A stretch of 64,000 nt of DNA from Trichomonas vaginalis G3 (lineage: Eukaryota; Parabasalia; Trichomonadida; Trichomonadidae), in NCBI RefSeq assembly GCF_026262505.1, contig NC_067207.1, forward strand, positions 26,070,082 through 26,134,081. Direction: 5' to 3'. Both the position numbers and the translations under genes were made by a program. Position 1 is the stretch's first letter; each line of letters starts with the position of its first letter. The notes beneath the pieces are model-generated. The model worked only from the letters and a program-made list of their open reading frames with translations. It was not told where the DNA came from and did not search any database. Positions 50,512 to 59,842 of the stretch are shown here, piece by piece.

Positions 50512-52012
50512 AAAGTGCTATTGGTTTTGTAAACTTCTTTGCTCTCAGTTCATCTGGACCGTCTCTGTCACCAGTATATTGTATTTGTACAGTACCAACA
50601 GTTGAAATACCACCCATAAAGTCTTCTGAGTCAGCAAATGGAATGCCAAGCCAAAAGTTTGAACGGTCTCCATTTGTATATTGAGTTTTTTGACCTCCTG
50701 TATGAGTCCATACTTTCACATATGGCATAATAGAACTTTGCATTTCAGGGTTTATGGTTGTTGTGAAGTTGTTGTTAAAGTTCATAGCATCTAATGTCAA
50801 GTTGTATGACCTCATATCCTCAACTGTAGAATATTCTTCTCTTGGATAATATTTGCCATCTATGTTTATATGATATTTAATACCGGGGTTGTAGAAACAA
50901 GAATAGTCATTTATAGTTCGTCTGAACAGTACAAACATAGTATCTGCATGTTTCATTGCAGTTGTTAAGGCAATATCTGTTCTTGCACCTGGGTCAGCAC
51001 TTTGGTTTCCAACTTCACCTGCAAAGTCTTTGACAGATATTTGGTGTATAGGGAACATAAGTGGAACTGCAATATATTTGGCAGCTAAAGCATTTGAAAT
51101 ATCTGGGTCCAACATATAGACTGCAAGTCTGCTTTCTATTCTCTTGCATTCAAACTTTTCGCATGTGAACTTAACTGGGTCCCAAGCATCTCCAGCAGCA
51201 TTGAAATAATAGTTTACTTCAGTGTTGAGGTTTGAGAAACCAAAGTCTAAGTCAACTTTGTTTTTGCAAAAGTCGGCGAATGACATTTTATTTGTTCCCA
51301 CTACTTCTGTAAGAGTGAATGGGTCTTGTGTTGGTGCAATGACTAAGTTATTTTTGCTTGGAGTAAGTTCAATAGAAATTTTTCCTGCCCAGTTTGGCAA
51401 GTATCTTAAAAACCTGAAGATGAGGAAAGATGACAAAGGAACTCTAAGTTTCAGTTTTACTTTGGTTACTGCTGCTGCAGTTTGTCCAGAAAGGTTAACA
51501 TAAACTCCTGGAACGTTAGGGTCAAGTCTTCTTATTTTCTCAATAGTTGCATACTGGTCTGTTTGTTCTCTAGCTTGTGGTTGTACTGAGTTTCTCAAAG
51601 CGAACCATTCATAGTTTGCCCATGTTACTGTTTGAACTAAGTCAGAGTTAGAATATATCTTATATCCCATGAAAACTTCTGGAGCATATTGGTATCCGAC
51701 ATAGAAAATTCCATTGCAACCTTTCTTGTCAGACAACTTGGCAGAAGGTTTTATTTCAATGTCTTGTTCCACGTATAAGAATGAGTTGTCAATAGAAATA
51801 ATATGAAACCTGTCGCAAGCAATATCTACTGTTGTTGAAGAACCTTCTCCAAACTCACCTACGTTTCCATAAGAAACAGCAGTTGTATATTCGTAAGTTC
51901 CAGGAACTATTTCTGACCTTCTAATGGCATTGTCGCATTCGTTATACCATTCGGAAACATTTCCATTCATGGCATCCAAAACTGTTGGCGTTATATTCTG
52001 AGCGGCGTACAT
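50405..52012 (-). CDS. Major capsid protein, double jelly-roll type (B)
   Basis: A 535-residue open frame starts MYAAQNITPTVLDAMNGNVS. Length and beta-rich pattern fit the Maverick major capsid protein, with KLKLRVPLSSFLIFRFLRYL and PNWAGKISIEL near the end of the first barrel and AVYMLDPDISNALAAKYIAV and NPGIKYHINIDGKYYPREEY in the second half. It ends ITTASIEQILAAGQ. The family builds icosahedral shells. This frame looks whole, although many other genes of B are broken. The assignment rests on context and on similarity to C's capsid block. Confidence 0.8.
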   Translation of the reverse strand: MYAAQNITPTVLDAMNGNVSEWYNECDNAIRRSEIVPGTYEYTTAVSYGNVGEFGEGSSTTVDIACDRFHIISIDNSFLYVEQDIEIKPSAKLSDKKGCNGIFYVGYQYAPEVFMGYKIYSNSDLVQTVTWANYEWFALRNSVQPQAREQTDQYATIEKIRRLDPNVPGVYVNLSGQTAAAVTKVKLKLRVPLSSFLIFRFLRYLPNWAGKISIELTPSKNNLVIAPTQDPFTLTEVVGTNKMSFADFCKNKVDLDFGFSNLNTEVNYYFNAAGDAWDPVKFTCEKFECKRIESRLAVYMLDPDISNALAAKYIAVPLMFPIHQISVKDFAGEVGNQSADPGARTDIALTTAMKHADTMFVLFRRTINDYSCFYNPGIKYHINIDGKYYPREEYSTVEDMRSYNLTLDAMNFNNNFTTTINPEMQSSIMPYVKVWTHTGGQKTQYTNGDRSNFWLGIPFADSEDFMGGISTVGTVQIQYTGDRDGPDELRAKKFTKPIALFTEDALLKIRSMKPAGAPQIGITTASIEQILAAGQ

Positions 52013-52044
52013 TTCATATGGGTAAAAATATAGAATAGTTGGAT

Positions 52045-54267
52045 TTATGTGTCATAATAGAACCCACGTGGACCAAGCTTTACTTTCTTCCTGACTGAGT
52101 TTTTAACTCTTCTTTTTCCTTCATTGCCACTACTTTCACTAGATGAAGTTACTTCTTCACTACTTTCACTTTGTTCTACTCTTCTCTTCTTCTTTGGTAA
52201 CTTGCCCTCTGCTTCAAGTTGTTGCATCTTTGCCTCATGTTCACCTAGTATGTTGTAAATTTTCCATGTCCTTTTTGCCTTTGGGCTCTGGTCGCCCATC
52301 TCAGGTAACCTATATCCTAGAAAGATTTTGTCATAGTTTGTATTTGAGTCTTCGCGTATTGTTTGCATGACTCTTTCCTGAGTTTCCGGTTCAAGCTCTT
52401 CAAACAGAGCTTGTCCATATGGAATAAGCTCGTTTCCAAATATATGTTTTTGTAGCCATTCTGGTTTTCTTTCCATGTTACCAACAATATCTTTTGTGAA
52501 TGGGAAAGCTTTTACCCAATGTTTCAGTCTTGCGTCATTTATTTCTGTAGTTGGTTTTATTTTGTCAAGGAACATGTTTTTCAATACTAACATTTCATTT
52601 GGTACTGTCCATTTGAGTTTTCTTAAATATTCATCCCTTCTCGGTTCATTGTCTGCAAAGTAAGTTTTTATGACATTTTGTAAACTTTCGTTTGCAAGGT
52701 CATGTACAATAGGTTCTCTTCCTTCTGTCTCCCTAACTTTCTTTCTAAACTCTTCACCAAATATACCATCTCTATGGTTCTGTGTAGTTCTTTGAGATAA
52801 ATGTTCTAGAACGTCAGGTGTTATATTTCCATCAGCCATGTTCATTTCATACTGGTCCAAAATATCTGCATGTTTCATATCTTTCAATGGCATTAAAGCC
52901 GCGCTTAAAATACCAGCTATATCTGGTTCACCATTGACTTCCATTGCGTCTACAACTTCTTGGAATTGTGGTTGTAAGTTTATGAACCACCTATCCGGAT
53001 TTGCTTTATGACCCCATCTCATTGTAGTTCCATAGTCTGCAGAAACAAAAGTAGGTTTGTTTCCATATTGGTTAGGTTCTGAATGAACTTTAAACAATGT
53101 TTCATTTCTATATGTTTTGTTGAAATTTAACCTTTTATTTTCACCGAGTTCAGCAAAAGATTGAACGTTATATGGTCGTAAGTAAAAAGGGTTATTGTAT
53201 TTGCGTACATTTTCTTTCAGTACTTCCATTCTATGCTGAATATTTTCATCTGGTGTTGGAGTCTTTTGTATGTCGGCAAACATTTTTCGATATTCTTCTA
53301 CCATGTCAGCCGAATTTTTTTTAGACTCTTGGAAAGATTCCATATTCACCTCATACTCTTGTTGAGGGTCAAGATTTTTCGGCTGTTCCAAATCTTCATC
53401 TAGTTCTGTGAAGTTAGTTTCCAAAGGAGGGACTTGTTCGTTTCCTTCAGGCTCTTCTAGCTGTTGTTGCTGAACTATTTCTTCCATGTCTGGTTGTATC
53501 TGAACTTCTTCCTGTGGAGTTTCTTGTACCTCATCTGCTGGCATTTCATATATTCCGAGACCGTTTTCAACAAGTTCCCTATTTAAGTCATCCGCATTCA
53601 TAAGCCTTTGTTCTTTCGTTCCGTCTCTATTTTTTACGCGTTTCATGAAGATAGTTGAATCATCATTTATCTCTGACACCAAATATCTCGGAGTAAATTC
53701 GTTCATGTCATTTGGATGATATGCTATTAAATCATATCCCTTAGCGAGCTTGTATTTTCCAGGTTTGAAATTATATCCCATTTGGTGCTGAACCATAAAG
53801 CTAAATAGGTTCGGGTCAGTATTTCCTTCCTTGAACTTTCTAATAGCTTCTTTATATCTGTCACTAAAGTCAAGAGTATCTGGGTAACCATAGTCTTCTT
53901 TAAGCATTTTTAAGAATTCTTGGTTTCCTTGTTCTCTACTTCTTTTATGTCCTTGCTCTGTTTGTGGTTGTTGTTGTGCAGTGTTTTGAACTGTTGGTTG
54001 TTGTGCTGGTTGTGGAGGTGGTTGTTGTGCAGGGTTTTGAACTGTTGGTTGCTGTGCTGGTTGTGGAGGTGGTTGTTGTGCTGGATTTTGAACTGTTGGT
54101 TGTTGTGTTGGTTTTGGTGCATGCCTGTGTCTGTGTCCATGTGACGATGTAAATGTTTTAGGTAGTCCTGGTGCAGGTGCTTCTCTTGGAGGGTTTGGTG
54201 GTATATAAGTTCCACTAGCTAGTATATAAGTTCCACCAGCTGGTATATAAGTTCCACCAGCTGGCAC
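52045..54267 (-). CDS. Large right-end protein with nuclear-signal-like motif (B)
   Basis: A 740-codon open stretch with no clear ATG at its beginning. It opens with PAGGTYIPAGGTY repeats, then has a His/Pro/Gln-rich linker (QQPTVQNPAQQPPPQPAQQ units), a long helical globular part and a basic, serine-rich tail with PKKKRRV, identical to most of the classic SV40-type nuclear signal. It ends VRKKVKLGPRGFYYDT. A's copy is broken. Role unknown; the position suggests a virion core or scaffold protein that enters the nucleus. Confidence 0.6.
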   Translation of the reverse strand: MPAGGTYIPAGGTYILASGTYIPPNPPREAPAPGLPKTFTSSHGHRHRHAPKPTQQPTVQNPAQQPPPQPAQQPTVQNPAQQPPPQPAQQPTVQNTAQQQPQTEQGHKRSREQGNQEFLKMLKEDYGYPDTLDFSDRYKEAIRKFKEGNTDPNLFSFMVQHQMGYNFKPGKYKLAKGYDLIAYHPNDMNEFTPRYLVSEINDDSTIFMKRVKNRDGTKEQRLMNADDLNRELVENGLGIYEMPADEVQETPQEEVQIQPDMEEIVQQQQLEEPEGNEQVPPLETNFTELDEDLEQPKNLDPQQEYEVNMESFQESKKNSADMVEEYRKMFADIQKTPTPDENIQHRMEVLKENVRKYNNPFYLRPYNVQSFAELGENKRLNFNKTYRNETLFKVHSEPNQYGNKPTFVSADYGTTMRWGHKANPDRWFINLQPQFQEVVDAMEVNGEPDIAGILSAALMPLKDMKHADILDQYEMNMADGNITPDVLEHLSQRTTQNHRDGIFGEEFRKKVRETEGREPIVHDLANESLQNVIKTYFADNEPRRDEYLRKLKWTVPNEMLVLKNMFLDKIKPTTEINDARLKHWVKAFPFTKDIVGNMERKPEWLQKHIFGNELIPYGQALFEELEPETQERVMQTIREDSNTNYDKIFLGYRLPEMGDQSPKAKRTWKIYNILGEHEAKMQQLEAEGKLPKKKRRVEQSESSEEVTSSSESSGNEGKRRVKNSVRKKVKLGPRGFYYDT

Positions 54268-55420
54268 ATATGTTCCATCTGCAGCATAATGTCCTACCTG
54301 ACTTTTCGTTTTTTAAGAAAGCATTTACTAGGTCTGTTTTGGTCTGTTGTAACTCTTTTTCTTGACTTTCCACAACAGTTGCTCTAACGGCGTCATAGGC
54401 ACTTTGAACTGCCTGTCTCGTTGCTGCATCTGTTATTTTCGTCATATTTTGTGCTACTTCTCTTAACTCGTTGTCGAAACCTTCAGACTTCAGTTTCTTT
54501 CCAGATGAGAAGTCGTTCACTAGTTTCACCTTACTATGAAGAGCTTCGAAGGCGTTCTTAAAGTCAGCATTCATTAAAGCTTCATTTGAACTGTCTTCAT
54601 CCGCTTGTATTTTTGTCCTTATTGACCCTATAAGTTGGGCTGCTTTAGCGTTGGCTTGGGCATCTAACCAGTCATTGTTAGCTTTTATATATTCTGCGCT
54701 TTTCATTGCCTTTTGCATGGCTGCGTCGTTATTTTTACTTTCTTGTGCTAAGTTTTCATACTGTACGGTTTGGTTTTGCAACTGTAAAAGTTTTTCTGCC
54801 TTTACATTTGCTTCAACTTCTTTTTTATACTCATCGCTATCCATATATGTCTTCAGGGCTTTTTGTTTTATCTCTTCATCTTTCAGTACTTTATATTGAG
54901 TAGTATGGTTTTTCAAATTTATAACATCTTGTTCCATTTTTGCTACTTCTGCTGCTTTTTCTGACACTTTTTTCGCATATTCCTCTGTACTTAGTTCTTT
55001 CAGTTGTTCTTCTTTCTTCTTTTTCTCTACGTTTAACTCATTGAGTTTCTTTGTGTGTCTGTCATATTCTAGTTTCTTTTCGTTTTCACTTATTTGTTTC
55101 TGTATGTCTATGTTTGACTTTTTGACATCTGTTATTTGATTTTTGAGTGAACTCAAATTCATTTGACTTTGAGGGTTATAGGCTGTTCCGTCTGCAGCTC
55201 CACCATAGCCTGCCATTTTCGCTAAAAGTGCCGCTCTTAAACCTCCACTCTGTGCACCAAGAACTCGGTTTAAAAGCATAGGATTGCTTGACATTTGTTG
55301 CAACATAGTGGGGTCATTCATTATTTGTTGTTGCAACTGTTGTTGTGGTGTCAGTTTTACTATTGGATGTTTCAATGCTCTCTTCCTCTTACGTATATTC
55401 TTACGTAGCTTACGTGGCAT
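54215..55420 (-). CDS. Right-end basic and coiled-coil protein (B)
   Basis: A 401-residue open stretch starts MPRKLRKNIRKRKRALKHPI, a very basic start fit for DNA or membrane contact. A Gln/Met-rich segment follows (QQQLQQQIMNDPTMLQQMSS), then a glycine/alanine turn and a long coiled coil (about 130-270) and helical segments. The same start is seen in E (63955) and in A, always just inside the terminal repeat. It overlaps the neighbouring large frame by 53 bp. No family is recognised; a structural virion role is inferred. Confidence 0.6.
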   Translation of the reverse strand: MPRKLRKNIRKRKRALKHPIVKLTPQQQLQQQIMNDPTMLQQMSSNPMLLNRVLGAQSGGLRAALLAKMAGYGGAADGTAYNPQSQMNLSSLKNQITDVKKSNIDIQKQISENEKKLEYDRHTKKLNELNVEKKKKEEQLKELSTEEYAKKVSEKAAEVAKMEQDVINLKNHTTQYKVLKDEEIKQKALKTYMDSDEYKKEVEANVKAEKLLQLQNQTVQYENLAQESKNNDAAMQKAMKSAEYIKANNDWLDAQANAKAAQLIGSIRTKIQADEDSSNEALMNADFKNAFEALHSKVKLVNDFSSGKKLKSEGFDNELREVAQNMTKITDAATRQAVQSAYDAVRATVVESQEKELQQTKTDLVNAFLKNEKSGRTLCCRWNICASWWNLYTSWWNLYTS

Positions 55421-55631
55421 TTTAAGTGAAGTTAAAAAGCGGTTTTTGACAGATGTTTATATGGCACTTTTTGTTCAGCACAAAAAACTACTCGGTCAAA
55501 GTGTTGTCAGTTTTGTAAAATAACCGTCCTATCTCATTCTATAAGGGGAAAAGGCTTCTCAAAGTATACTTCCTTGGAACGCCTGTAACTTTTCCTGTAG
55601 CGACGATAGACCCTTACTTGTCCGGACAAGG

Positions 55632-55709
55632 TTATACTAAACATCTTCAGGGCTAGAGGGCACGAAGTGCCTGGAGGCCCCACTACCTTTTTTTTTTTTT
55701 TTTTTTTTT
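55632..55709. repeat. Right terminal inverted repeat of Maverick B
   Basis: Reverse complement of the left end, with hairpin GGCAC...GTGCC and a run of about 22 T. GAGCAA follows at 55710-55715. Between this repeat and the gene start at 55420 lie about 210 bp with no gene. Confidence 0.85.
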
Positions 55710-55715
55710 GAGCAA
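55710..55715. repeat. Target site duplication of Maverick B, right (GAGCAA)
   Basis: Second copy of GAGCAA, matching 11639-11644. Confidence 0.8.
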
Positions 55716-55820
55716 ACATATATAACATCATTCTAACAATCAAATAGATCATAGGAACATATAACGTCTACCTTTTCAATTCCTTTAAGAGAGCTTTCAA
55801 TTTCAAACATTTTATTTTGA

Positions 55821-57062
55821 ATGCGCGTTCTATATGAAGGGACCATCAAAGAACGAGGTTCTAAATTAGGTTTTTGGCATAACAGAAAATGTTATATCGC
55901 TGACAATAAGTTATACATACACAGAGGACTCTTAACTCCAAATAATTATCATGCGATTCCATTATCCGCCAGTACAAGAATCGATTTTGTTCCAGAAACT
56001 AAAGACAATGAAATAATTATTCAATATAATAATAACCAATTCATAGTTTTATCGGCCTCAACGAAAAATGAAGTGGATAAATTATACAATGCTCTTTGCA
56101 ATGCAACATTATCTTCCACAAATTTGAACATGAGCTGTTTTGAAATTATTTCTTCGCTCGGAAGAGGACATTTTGGAAAGGTTAATTTATGCAGAAGAAT
56201 AAATTCTCAGTTATTCTATGCAATCAAGTCAATTCATAAATCACAATTAATGGAACAAAACAAAATAAATACCGTTATAGTAGAAAGAGATGTCCTTCTT
56301 GTTACTCGCTGTCCATTCATCGTCCATTTCTGCTTTTCATTCCAAACAACATCAAAATTTTATCTCGGCCTTGAATACGTTCCTGGTGGCGATCTACATC
56401 AGAGAATTCTTAGCGCAGGTACGATCCCATTACATGATCTTCGAATTTATCTTGCCGAAATCGTTTTAGGCCTTGAAGATCTCCATAAAAGAAGTATTGT
56501 TTACCGTGATTTAAAGCCAGAAAATATTTTAATAACTTCAGAAGGTCACCTTAAATTAACAGATTTTGGCCTGGCAAAATTTAGCCAAAACCCACTCAGA
56601 TCATTATGCGGAACAATGGAGTATGTTGCCCCTGAGATGGTTCGCAATGAACCATACGGATCATCTGTTGATATTTGGTCCTTAGGAATTATCACTTATG
56701 AGATGGCAATTGGCCGTACTCCATTTAAGAGAGCTAACCAGTTCAAAACATTTAAAGCAATCCTAGAAGAAGAACCATCAATTAATTCCAATATTGACTC
56801 AAAACTTTTAGATTTGATTCAAAAATTGTTAGTTAAAGATCCTAAGAAACGTCTAACAATCGATGAAATAAATTCACATCCATTCTTCGAATCGATCAAT
56901 TTCAACAAGGTTCTCAAATTAGAAGAGCAACCAAATTATATTCCAAATATTAAGTCCATTGAACAACTCAGATCTCAATCAGAAGACAGTCCTGCAGACT
57001 CCTTCGGAGAACCTGTGTATATGGACAGTTTATATGATGGATTTACTTTTGTTAATATATAA
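55821..57062 (+). CDS. AGC-family protein kinase with N-terminal PH-like domain
   Basis: A 413-residue host protein. Residues 1-95 look like a PH domain (KLGFWHNRKCYIADNKLYIH). The kinase domain spans about 105-365: glycine loop GRGHFG (114-119), lysine in YAIKS (136), catalytic YRDLKPEN (228-235), DFG (248-250), and T-loop SLCGTMEYVAPE, with Met where AGC kinases usually have Pro. The C-terminus ends in a hydrophobic motif, YDGFTF (405-410). This is the layout of Akt/PKB-like kinases, which respond to membrane phosphoinositides. An in-frame stop lies directly before the ATG, so the start is fixed. Maverick B ends only 111 bp upstream. Confidence 0.92.
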   Translation: MRVLYEGTIKERGSKLGFWHNRKCYIADNKLYIHRGLLTPNNYHAIPLSASTRIDFVPETKDNEIIIQYNNNQFIVLSASTKNEVDKLYNALCNATLSSTNLNMSCFEIISSLGRGHFGKVNLCRRINSQLFYAIKSIHKSQLMEQNKINTVIVERDVLLVTRCPFIVHFCFSFQTTSKFYLGLEYVPGGDLHQRILSAGTIPLHDLRIYLAEIVLGLEDLHKRSIVYRDLKPENILITSEGHLKLTDFGLAKFSQNPLRSLCGTMEYVAPEMVRNEPYGSSVDIWSLGIITYEMAIGRTPFKRANQFKTFKAILEEEPSINSNIDSKLLDLIQKLLVKDPKKRLTIDEINSHPFFESINFNKVLKLEEQPNYIPNIKSIEQLRSQSEDSPADSFGEPVYMDSLYDGFTFVNI

Positions 57063-57530
57063 TTTTATAGATTGTTTGTAAATATTAATAATTTAGTCAT
57101 AATTGTATCTATTTTAAAATATAGGATAAGAAGAAACATGATTCTTAGTATAAACCTCATGAAATTAAAATAATTGATCTTGAATCTTCTTTTAAATCAC
57201 ATATATAATCCATTGAAGTCAGAAATATATTTGTTCGACTATTTTTTGTTAATTCAAAGCTTAATAATTATATCATTTAATTAGATATGATAACTATCTT
57301 CTTAGATCTCTGGATAAAGATGCACAATGCATAGATTAATCAAAACCAACAAGAACAATCTTAACTTGTATGATAATCAAATTTCATTCGTGGCGATTTT
57401 TTGAATACTGCCATTGCTGACATTACATTAAATATTAATTATGATATTTAGATCATTCATCCATTCACTTCATGTGAAATGTAGAGAACAATAGGAATGA
57501 AAATTTTCTAAACGTACATCATGATTTGAA
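57063..57530. other. Intergenic region, kinase to cyclin
   Basis: 468 bp of AT-rich sequence. TAAA stretches after the kinase stop could serve as poly(A) signals. I see no gene or repeat. Confidence 0.5.
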
Positions 57531-58496
57531 ATGAAGGGCGTACGACGTCGCCCATCATTTTCTCCGACTCCAATGATTATGGGAAGGAGAGATGCACTAC
57601 GAGTCATCGATAACATAAGTCAAAAACGCGGAAAACGCAGAACAAAAGTCGCACAAACTCCATTTAAAGTTCCTATTCGTTCAATCGGTATTTCATATGC
57701 TTCTGAGATATTAGATCATTTGTACACACGACAGATATCTCCTGATGCCCTTTCTGAGATATTTCAGTCAGGAGTCACAGCTCAAATGAGATCTAAGCTC
57801 ATTGAGTGGATTTTTGCAACATGCTATAAATACTCAGTATCGAGAAATGCGATATTTGCAGCAGTTAGTATTCTTGATCGCTCTTTATGCACTCTTCGCT
57901 CCGATGAAGATAAATTTCAACTATTGGGTGCAACAGCTCTATTTATAAGTGCAAAGATGTTTAATTCTACAGCATTTTCTCTTCAAAGTTTAGTTGAAGA
58001 ATGTGCTGGTGCCTATAGTTCACAAGATTTTTTAAAGTGTGAAGGGGAGATGCTTGGGGCAATTAATTTTGATGTAAATATACCAAGTGTTGCTGACTTT
58101 TTGGAACTCCATGAATCAGCATTTGGATCCTTTAAATCACTCCAAAATTTGATGTGGTTCCTTGCAGATATTCATCTTCAATTTAGCTCATTTTTAAGAT
58201 TCAGAGCATCAACAATTGCATGTGCCATATTATTTGTTGCTGTGCACGCACTAGGAGAGCCAATCTCACAACCAATTCTATCCAAGCTTGTTACTAATGA
58301 GGATTGGAAAGATTTATACAACTGCATAGAAGAGTTAACACGCTTAGTTCTTGCTTTAATTGGAAAAACCAAGACAAGTGTTATTGAACGTATTAATCCA
58401 GATGAATATCGTAAAATGAAGCATATTCTTGATGTACCTTCACTTCCACCGATAGAAGAGTATTTGTTATTATTCCCTAATGTTGATCTTGAATGA
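57531..58496 (+). CDS. Cyclin (mitotic A/B-like)
   Basis: A 321-residue host protein. A basic N-terminus (KGVRRRPSFSPTPM, QKRGKRRTK) is followed by a cyclin box at about 60-180 with the hallmark MRSKLIEWIFATCYKY (86-101), AVSILDRSL and LLGATALFISAKMF. A second, weaker cyclin fold follows to about 290. Cyclins bind and activate cyclin-dependent kinases. The MRxxLIxW signature favours the A/B group. No clear destruction box is seen at the N-terminus, though R-rich parts may hide one. Confidence 0.88.
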   Translation: MKGVRRRPSFSPTPMIMGRRDALRVIDNISQKRGKRRTKVAQTPFKVPIRSIGISYASEILDHLYTRQISPDALSEIFQSGVTAQMRSKLIEWIFATCYKYSVSRNAIFAAVSILDRSLCTLRSDEDKFQLLGATALFISAKMFNSTAFSLQSLVEECAGAYSSQDFLKCEGEMLGAINFDVNIPSVADFLELHESAFGSFKSLQNLMWFLADIHLQFSSFLRFRASTIACAILFVAVHALGEPISQPILSKLVTNEDWKDLYNCIEELTRLVLALIGKTKTSVIERINPDEYRKMKHILDVPSLPPIEEYLLLFPNVDLE

Positions 58497-58849
58497 TTCT
58501 AAAATAATTATGTTAATTTCTATGCTGAATACTTTATTTATTGCGCTAATATATAACATAATATCCAGAAATATATTGTTGGGTGATCCAATAATGAATT
58601 TCAACTCAATTAAAAAGAATGACAATTGGAATCAAGTAATTCAAATATTAGTGGCACTTTTATATTTTCTATACCTAAGATAAGTAATCGATCATTCGAA
58701 CAATGCTCAATTACCATTAATTTTTGGATATCTTCTATTTATTGCTATCGGAGACTATTAAGCATTAGCGTATTCATTAAGTTCATTTGAACACGTTATA
58801 AGAGAGAAATACGAACTTCTTATCCAGAAAAGATTTCTTTCTTTTCTTG
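58497..58849. other. Intergenic region, cyclin to U-box-like gene
   Basis: 353 bp, AT-rich. A short hydrophobic open stretch here looks fortuitous. No repeat or RNA gene is evident. Confidence 0.5.
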
Positions 58850-59842
58850 ATGAGTAGTGGCCCTCCTCAGGAGGGAAGTCAAGACCAAGTTGAAGAAATC
58901 ATATCATACGAGACAATTGAGCCACTACTCCAGCCACCACCAATGTATTTAGAGAAAGAAGTTCAAGATTCTGTTATGGAATTTCGAAAAAGATTGTTAT
59001 GTATCAGATTAACAAAAATAAATAAAAATTTCCAAACACTTTCGAATATATGGCCAGAAGGGCGTCCTGTTGATTACTTCATTGGTTTAGAATTATGCAA
59101 TGATGACATAAATATGCTTTTCGATCAATTGAAAACGACCAGTTTTACAAGAACTATAATCTCTGAAGCATCTCAACGAGGATTCCCTCTTCGTGAACAA
59201 AAAGTTACGAAATCAATTTCAAAATCTTATTCAGATCTTGATTCTGACGGCGATCAGGATGAAGAAATGTATTCATCTAGAAAGAAAAAGAAAAATGGAA
59301 AGAAAAAATCTAGTGTCAACTGGGAGCCAGAAGAAATTAGCGAATTTGTTTACCAATACAATAATTTTATCCAAGAACAAACATGGTCGGCGTTTTGTTC
59401 TCGATTTTATGGCAAAACAGAAGAAGACTGTGAACAATTACTGAAGAAACTTCGAAAACAAGGAAAAATTACAATTGAAGCACCAAAAGCAGAGCCAAAA
59501 TCCAAAAAACTCAACTTTGTAGCTATTACATTCGTTAAAGGAGATAGGCGCGTTAGAGTTGGCCCTACATCTATCGAAAACGAAGAAAGAATGGCGATGA
59601 ATCCAATTCCCGGATATATTGACATGATTACCCAAACGCCAATGGAAATTCCTGCTGTTTCTCCAGATGATTATGTTTTGGATTATAGTACATGGCTCAA
59701 ACTTCTTAATGAAAAGAAAGTTAATCCATTTACTCAAAATCATCTTACTTCGAAGAGGCAATTAGTAATTTTAACGATAGATAACTTTGATGAATACAAA
59801 GATAGGATTGTAAACTTAGAAGAAGCAAAACCTCCAAAATAA
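58850..59842 (+). CDS. SANT-like and U-box-like domain protein
   Basis: A 330-residue host protein starts MSSGPPQEGSQDQVEEIISY. A lysine-rich linker (SRKKKKNGKKKS) may be a nuclear signal. Residues about 155-205 (VNWEPEEISEFVYQYNNFI, TWSAFCSRFYGKTEEDCEQL) resemble a SANT/Myb-like helix bundle. Residues about 250-325 (IPGYIDMITQTPMEIPAVSP, WLKLLNEKKVNPFTQNHLTS) resemble a U-box, the zinc-free RING-like fold of ubiquitin ligases. A chromatin-linked ubiquitin ligase is a reasonable guess. Both domain calls are by eye and moderate. Confidence 0.65.
   Translation: MSSGPPQEGSQDQVEEIISYETIEPLLQPPPMYLEKEVQDSVMEFRKRLLCIRLTKINKNFQTLSNIWPEGRPVDYFIGLELCNDDINMLFDQLKTTSFTRTIISEASQRGFPLREQKVTKSISKSYSDLDSDGDQDEEMYSSRKKKKNGKKKSSVNWEPEEISEFVYQYNNFIQEQTWSAFCSRFYGKTEEDCEQLLKKLRKQGKITIEAPKAEPKSKKLNFVAITFVKGDRRVRVGPTSIENEERMAMNPIPGYIDMITQTPMEIPAVSPDDYVLDYSTWLKLLNEKKVNPFTQNHLTSKRQLVILTIDNFDEYKDRIVNLEEAKPPK

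Larger units (their letters stand above)
11645..55709. mobile_element. Maverick/Polinton B, both ends present, carrying nested C
   Basis: The ends are inverted terminal repeats (A run + GGTAGTGGGG... and its reverse complement) flanked by the 6-bp duplication GAGCAA. Without the nested element C and its duplication, B is about 24.2 kb, a normal size. Parts from left to right: DNA adenine methyltransferase, minor capsid genes, a penton-like gene, tail fibre, integrase, membrane-type minor protein, DNA polymerase B, a second penton-like gene, repeat arrays, accessory genes (KilA-N, GIY-YIG-like), ATPase, SSB-like gene, SF3 helicase, a third penton-like gene, major capsid protein and two long right-end genes. 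Broken, with well over ten breaks, though the major capsid frame and several small genes are open. Older than C, which landed inside it. Confidence 0.9.

Noticed and set aside
44006-55709. A separate Maverick D on the right, distinct from B
   Set aside because: No terminal repeat or duplication occurs between B's left part and this region. Matching ends and GAGCAA on both outer sides make one element, with a single capsid, ATPase, helicase, polymerase and integrase gene.
58480-58683. 67-codon frame overlapping the cyclin stop
   Set aside because: Short, hydrophobic and AT-driven. It overlaps the cyclin end and has no support.
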